Part shown: piece by piece, positions 6,454 through 9,502 of the stretch
How the letters are laid out: each line of letters starts with the position of its first letter
How positions within the stretch are numbered: the first letter of the stretch is position 1
Assembly: GCA_012965455.1 (NCBI GenBank)
Contig: DTSG01000374.1
Span: 1-9,502, forward strand
Source of the DNA: Planctomycetaceae bacterium
GTDB lineage: Bacteria; Planctomycetota; Planctomycetia; Pirellulales; Pirellulaceae
Reading direction: 5' to 3'
DNA length: 9,502 nt
Made by a program: the position numbers and the translations under genes
Notes under the pieces: model-generated
The model's input: only the letters and a program-made list of their open reading frames with translations
What the model was told of the DNA's origin: nothing
The model's database searches: none

Positions 6454-6472
6454 TTTGTACCAAGTTTATACT
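6443..6472 (+). promoter_or_regulatory. Possible sigma-70-type promoter before rpmJ
   Basis: TTGTCG (6443-6448) and TATACT (6467-6472) match the -35 and -10 consensus at 4 and 5 of 6 positions, with an 18-base spacer. Initiation here would start about 30 bases before rpmJ. The -35 element overlaps the loop and 3' arm of the hairpin at 6437-6453, so the two readings compete for the same bases. Such matches arise by chance in AT-rich gaps. Confidence 0.3.
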
Positions 6473-6509
6473 AACTTACTTGCGAATATTTTTTTGAGGC
6501 AATAGAGAA

Positions 6510-6626
6510 ATGAAAGTTCGTGCGAGTGTAAAGCGAATTTGTGAACACTGTAAAGTTGTCCGGCGCAAGGGTCGAGTATACATCATCTGCAGTTCCAACC
6601 CACGTCACAAACAACGACAAGGCTAA
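6510..6626 (+). CDS. rpmJ: 50S ribosomal protein L36, zinc-binding type
   Basis: This 38-codon gene reads MKVRASVKRICEHC at the start and ends SNPRHKQRQG, the standard L36 sequence. The zinc ribbon ligands are Cys11, Cys14, Cys27 and His33. The length and the five residues between Cys27 and His33 match the 38-residue form known from E. coli; the B. subtilis form has 37. L36 binds 23S rRNA near the base of the L7/L12 stalk. GAGG at 6496-6499 lies 10 bases before the ATG, behind a run of seven Ts. Its usual upstream partner infA is absent: adk comes directly before it. A 120-base gap with only a 4-bp GCCC/GGGC inverted repeat (6665-6679) separates it from rpsM. Confidence 0.96.
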   Translation: MKVRASVKRICEHCKVVRRKGRVYIICSSNPRHKQRQG

Positions 6627-6746
6627 GTAACTACTAATCCGGTTGCGGCAAATAACCAAACAATGCCCGCTTATAGGGCTTAACAATCAACTAACATAAA
6701 TCAGAATTCAATATCGTTTTCTGAGTTTTTTCCAAGGAGTCTCGCT

Positions 6747-7130
6747 ATGCCACGTCTTTTGGGTGTAGACATTCCCAATGACAAGCGAATCGCTATCTCT
6801 TTGACTTACCTTTACGGGATCGGTCAAAAGACTGCACGTGAATTGTGTTTAAAAGCCGGTATCGATCCGTCGCTGCCAGCACATGAACTTACTGAAAGTG
6901 ATGTCAGCCGATTCGCGACTATTATCGAAGAGGATTACATCGTTGAGGGACCATTGCGTCGACAAGTCCAACAAAATATTGCTCGACTTAGAGACATCCG
7001 TTCCTACCGTGGCATCCGACATCGCATGGGACTTCCCGTTCGGGGACAAAACACACAAACCAACGCACGTACTCGTAAGGGTGCTAAGAAAACCGTTGCC
7101 GGTAAAAAGGGTGTTAAAGATCTTCGCTAG
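6747..7130 (+). CDS. rpsM: 30S ribosomal protein S13
   Basis: This 127-residue protein has the helical N-terminal domain of S13 with its helix-two-turns-helix motif (LTYLYGIGQKTARELC at about 19-34), the central RDIRSYRGIRHRMGLPVRGQ, and the basic tail TNARTRKG followed by Lys-rich residues. S13 is in the 30S head and contacts the 50S subunit and P-site tRNA. A strong ribosome binding site, AAGGAG at 6734-6739, lies 7 bases before the ATG. In E. coli, rpsM opens the alpha operon and its start is the target of S4 repression; the S4 gene is not in this cluster. A 137-base gap follows. Confidence 0.97.
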   Translation: MPRLLGVDIPNDKRIAISLTYLYGIGQKTARELCLKAGIDPSLPAHELTESDVSRFATIIEEDYIVEGPLRRQVQQNIARLRDIRSYRGIRHRMGLPVRGQNTQTNARTRKGAKKTVAGKKGVKDLR

Positions 7131-7252
7131 ACGCTTGCCGTTTTTGCAGATCACAACACTTGCTCGATATTACATTTCATAACTTATTCATTGAACAACG
7201 ACTCAAATCCTGACAAACTCTTGGTTGCATGATTTAGGTTTAGCTTATTACG

Positions 7253-7258
7253 AAGGAG
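7253..7258 (+). promoter_or_regulatory. Shine-Dalgarno sequence of rpsK
   Basis: AAGGAG lies 9 bases before the GTG at 7268, a normal spacing, but only 3 bases from the in-frame TTG at 7262. It therefore selects the GTG as the start of S11. Confidence 0.8.
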
Positions 7259-7267
7259 TTCTTGGCC

Positions 7268-7648
7268 GTGGCCAAAACGAAGAAACGAAAACAACGTCGT
7301 AACGTTGCCTTTGCTATCGCTCACGTGAAAGCAACATTCAACAACACGACCGTTACAATCACCGATACAAAAGGCGATACCTTGTGCTGGGCAAGTGCAG
7401 GTACGAGCGGCTTTAAAGGCAGCCGAAAGAGTACACCCTTTGCCGGGCAATGTGCTGCTCAACAAGCAGCTGAAAAAGCATTGAAATTTGGCGTCAAAGA
7501 AGTGGACGTTCAGATTAAAGGCCCTGGAAGTGGACGCGAAAGTGCTATCACTGCCATGCAAGCGGCTGGGCTCAATGTAAAAACAATTGAAGATAAAACC
7601 CCAATCCCTCACAACGGATGCCGACCTCCTAAGAAGCGTCGCGTTTAA
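7268..7648 (+). CDS. rpsK: 30S ribosomal protein S11
   Basis: From the GTG at 7268 the protein has 126 residues and opens MAKTKKRK, as S11 should. The longer reading from TTG at 7262 adds two residues and leaves the AAGGAG too close. Landmarks are AHVKATFNNTTVTITD, the SAGTSGFKGSRKSTPFAGQ stretch, KGPGSGRESAI and the basic ending PIPHNGCRPPKKRRV. S11 is on the 30S platform next to the mRNA exit and the anti-Shine-Dalgarno helix. The phrase GDTLCWASAG with GFKGSRKSTPFAGQ resembles planctomycete S11 as I remember it. The gene is followed by rpoA, not by rpsD as in many bacteria. Confidence 0.95.
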   Translation: MAKTKKRKQRRNVAFAIAHVKATFNNTTVTITDTKGDTLCWASAGTSGFKGSRKSTPFAGQCAAQQAAEKALKFGVKEVDVQIKGPGSGRESAITAMQAAGLNVKTIEDKTPIPHNGCRPPKKRRV

Positions 7649-7739
7649 TTACTGCCCCCCCCTTTTCTAACTATCTGTCTGCAAGCAACTGTAGACATTA
7701 TCCCCACACTGTTGGTAAACGATAACACGGAGACTTTTC

Positions 7740-8735
7740 ATGCATATTCGATGGCGACAACTCGAACTACCAAGTGTAGTCGAATGTGACAAATCTACAC
7801 TTTCTGCAACCTATGGAAAATTTACTGCAGAACCTTTCGAACGTGGTTTTGGAGTCACAATCGGAAACAGCCTGCGACGTATTTTGCTTTCAAGCTTAAT
7901 GGGTAGTGCTGTTACTCAAATCAAAATCCAAGGAGCTCAACACGAATTCACGTCGCTCGAAGGAGTTCAAGAAGATGTGACTGACGTCGTGTTGAATGTC
8001 AAATCGCTCTGCATCAAAAATCACTCGGACAGTCTCAAAGTTATTCATATCGAACAGAATAAAGCTGGAGTCATTCGAGGTTCGGATATCATTACCGATG
8101 CTGACGTCGAAGTGATCAATGGAGATCACGTCATCGCAACATTAAATGAAGATACTCTATTCATGATGGAAATGGTTGTTGAAAACGGACGGGGCTACGT
8201 CCCCGCTTCGGAACAAGAAGCTGGCGAAAACGAAATCGGAATTATTCCAATCGATGCTGTGTTTAGTCCTGTTACCCGAGTTCGCTATCATGTTGACGAA
8301 ACTCGCGTGGGTCAAAAAACAAACTACGATAAATTAACGATTGAAATTTGGACCAATGGTTCCTTAAATCCAGAAATGGCTATCGTGGAAGCAGCAAAAA
8401 TCCTGCGAAAACACCTCAACCCGTTTGTGCAATATTCGGAACTCGGTGCCCAAGTCCATGCTGCTGATCGCTCAGCTCGCAGTCCAGCGGATATCGAACT
8501 AGATGCGAAACTAAATATGCCTTTGGCATCTTTGCAGTTGTCAGTTCGTGCGAACAATTGCTTGGAAACAGAACACATCCATACCGTTCGCGAACTCGTT
8601 CAACAAACCGAAGATGGATTGCTCGAAGTGCGAAACTTCGGCGAAACAACTCTTGTTGAAGTTCGTGAACAACTAAGTGAACTCGGATTACATTTGGGCA
8701 TGAGGGTTCCACCTCCAGCTCAAACATCCTTCTAA
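7740..8735 (+). CDS. rpoA: DNA-directed RNA polymerase alpha subunit
   Basis: The alpha dimer is the platform on which beta and beta' assemble, and its C-terminal domain touches promoter UP elements and activators. The 331 residues give an N-terminal domain (about 1-232) with FERGFGVTIGNSLRRILLSS at 33-52 and HEFTSLEGVQEDVTD at 68-82. A linker follows at about 233-258, then a C-terminal domain (about 259-320) with LSVRANNCL and LLEVRNFGETTL. Arg270, Asn273 and Cys274 align with E. coli Arg265, Asn268 and Cys269, so UP-element contact looks intact. GGAG at 7729-7732 lies 7 bases before the ATG. The 91-base gap before it holds a run of eight Cs (7655-7662). rplQ follows after 38 bases. Confidence 0.97.
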   Translation: MHIRWRQLELPSVVECDKSTLSATYGKFTAEPFERGFGVTIGNSLRRILLSSLMGSAVTQIKIQGAQHEFTSLEGVQEDVTDVVLNVKSLCIKNHSDSLKVIHIEQNKAGVIRGSDIITDADVEVINGDHVIATLNEDTLFMMEMVVENGRGYVPASEQEAGENEIGIIPIDAVFSPVTRVRYHVDETRVGQKTNYDKLTIEIWTNGSLNPEMAIVEAAKILRKHLNPFVQYSELGAQVHAADRSARSPADIELDAKLNMPLASLQLSVRANNCLETEHIHTVRELVQQTEDGLLEVRNFGETTLVEVREQLSELGLHLGMRVPPPAQTSF

Positions 8736-8773
8736 TCAGAAATTATCAAAGCATACATAGGCGTTAACGAATC

Positions 8774-9502
8774 ATGCGACATCGACGACGAGGCCGACAA
8801 CTAGGTCGATCTTCATCCCACCGTAAAGCAATGTTGAAAAACATGGCTAGCAGTTTATTCCTTACAGAACGTGATGAACTAGCGACGGAGATTCACGGCA
8901 ACCCGCCGCGAGTCCGACGAAGAATCACCACGACGATCCAGAAAGCTAAGGAAGTTCGTTCCATAGTTGAAAAGTGTATTACACTCGCGCGAAAAGTTCA
9001 GCCAGCCTATGGGGCGGCGGATGCCTTGTTGCCTGAATCACTTCGCGAAGCTGACAAACTCAACAAGCAAGAAGAAGCCTACAAAGTTTGGCGTAAAAGC
9101 GACGATTGGCAAGCTTGGGCTGCGGCCAGAGCTCCCATCGTTAACGCTCAACGTAAAGCACTGCAAATGCTAGGTAGCCGTGAAGCAGTTGATATTTTGT
9201 TCAACGATATCGCTCCAGCGTTGCTCGAAGAAAACCCAGATCGTGTCAGCGGTTTCACTCGAATCTTGAAGATTGCAAAACCACGACTTGGGGATAATGG
9301 TACACAAGCTATTCTTGAAATCCTCGGTGAAAACAACAACCGAGACACTAGCGATTCTGTAGCTCCTGCGGCTCCTGTCTTAGAAGACGCACCTGCTGAA
9401 GAAGACGCACCTGCTGAAGAAGACGCACCTGCTGAAGAAGAAGCACCTGCTGAAGAAGAAGCACCTGCTGAAGAAGAAGCACCTGCTGAAGAAGAAGCAC
9501 CT
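8774..9502 (+). CDS. rplQ: 50S ribosomal protein L17 with two insertions and an acidic tail (3' end missing)
   Basis: The frame is open for 243 codons to the window edge with no stop. It begins MRHRRRGRQLGRSSSHRKAM, the L17 signature, and resumes the family pattern at KAKEVRSIVEKCITLARK (57-74), LGSREAVDILFNDIAP and SGFTRILKIAKPRLGD. Compared with E. coli L17 (127 residues) there is an insertion of about 17 residues around 31-50, and one of about 43-45 around 75-123 that is rich in Trp, Ala and charged residues. From about 206 an acidic hexapeptide array follows. L17 lies near the peptide exit tunnel on the 50S surface. The ribosome binding site is weak. Position after rpoA is standard. Confidence 0.95.
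   Translation, partial: MRHRRRGRQLGRSSSHRKAMLKNMASSLFLTERDELATEIHGNPPRVRRRITTTIQKAKEVRSIVEKCITLARKVQPAYGAADALLPESLREADKLNKQEEAYKVWRKSDDWQAWAAARAPIVNAQRKALQMLGSREAVDILFNDIAPALLEENPDRVSGFTRILKIAKPRLGDNGTQAILEILGENNNRDTSDSVAPAAPVLEDAPAEEDAPAEEDAPAEEEAPAEEEAPAEEEAPAEEEAP
9386..9502 (+). repeat. 18-bp tandem repeat in rplQ, six full copies and a partial one
   Basis: The unit is GA(C/A) GCA CCT GCT GAA GAA, coding (D/E)APAEE. The first three copies begin with GAC and the next three with GAA; otherwise all are identical, and a 9-base partial copy ends at the window edge. The grouping of the variants suggests stepwise local duplication. The unit keeps the reading frame. As the array reaches the last base, its real copy number is not known. 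Confidence 0.95.

Noticed and set aside
7262..7267. TTG start for rpsK
   Set aside because: It is only 3 bases from AAGGAG, while the GTG at 7268 has normal spacing and gives the usual S11 beginning.
7655..7662. Run of eight Cs followed by four Ts
   Set aside because: It is non-coding and has no paired G-run for a hairpin; it may be a simple homopolymer or a sequencing length error.

Overview
The window is a ribosomal protein gene cluster, the spc operon running into the alpha operon, with every gene on the + strand. It carries the 3' end of a gene that is probably rpsQ, then rplN, rplX, rplE, rpsN, rpsH, rplF, rplR, rpsE, rplO, secY, adk, rpmJ, rpsM, rpsK, rpoA and most of rplQ. The organism is a bacterium and most likely a planctomycete, perhaps a relative of the Pirellulales. 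This rests on the wording of S11, SecY and S5, on the gene order (secY-adk-rpmJ-rpsM-rpsK-rpoA-rplQ with no map, infA or rpsD), on the enlarged L17, and on the loose gene spacing. It is inference from remembered family sequences, not a database result. Base composition looks moderate, with no island of different composition.

Layout: 1-118 is the acidic repeat tail of the first gene. 201-4347 is the spc block from L14 to L15. 4417-5775 is the SecY translocase channel and 5820-6380 a short-form adenylate kinase. 6381-6509 is a gap holding a terminator-like hairpin and a possible promoter. 6510-6626 is L36, a small gene of 38 codons. 6747-8735 holds S13, S11 and the RNA polymerase alpha subunit. 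8774 to the window end is L17, whose acidic repeat tail runs off the edge. No gap between genes reaches 300 bases.

The genes work together as the core of gene expression: small- and large-subunit ribosomal proteins, the RNA polymerase subunit that starts polymerase assembly, the channel through which new proteins are exported, and an enzyme that balances adenine nucleotides.

I see no undescribed system, defence island, mobile element or CRISPR array. The points most worth a second look are these: both ends of the window lie inside tandem repeats that code acidic tails on ribosomal proteins; L17 has two internal insertions; rpsD, infA and map are missing from their usual places; the adenylate kinase has a very short LID loop; and several gaps hold hairpins that may be regulatory.
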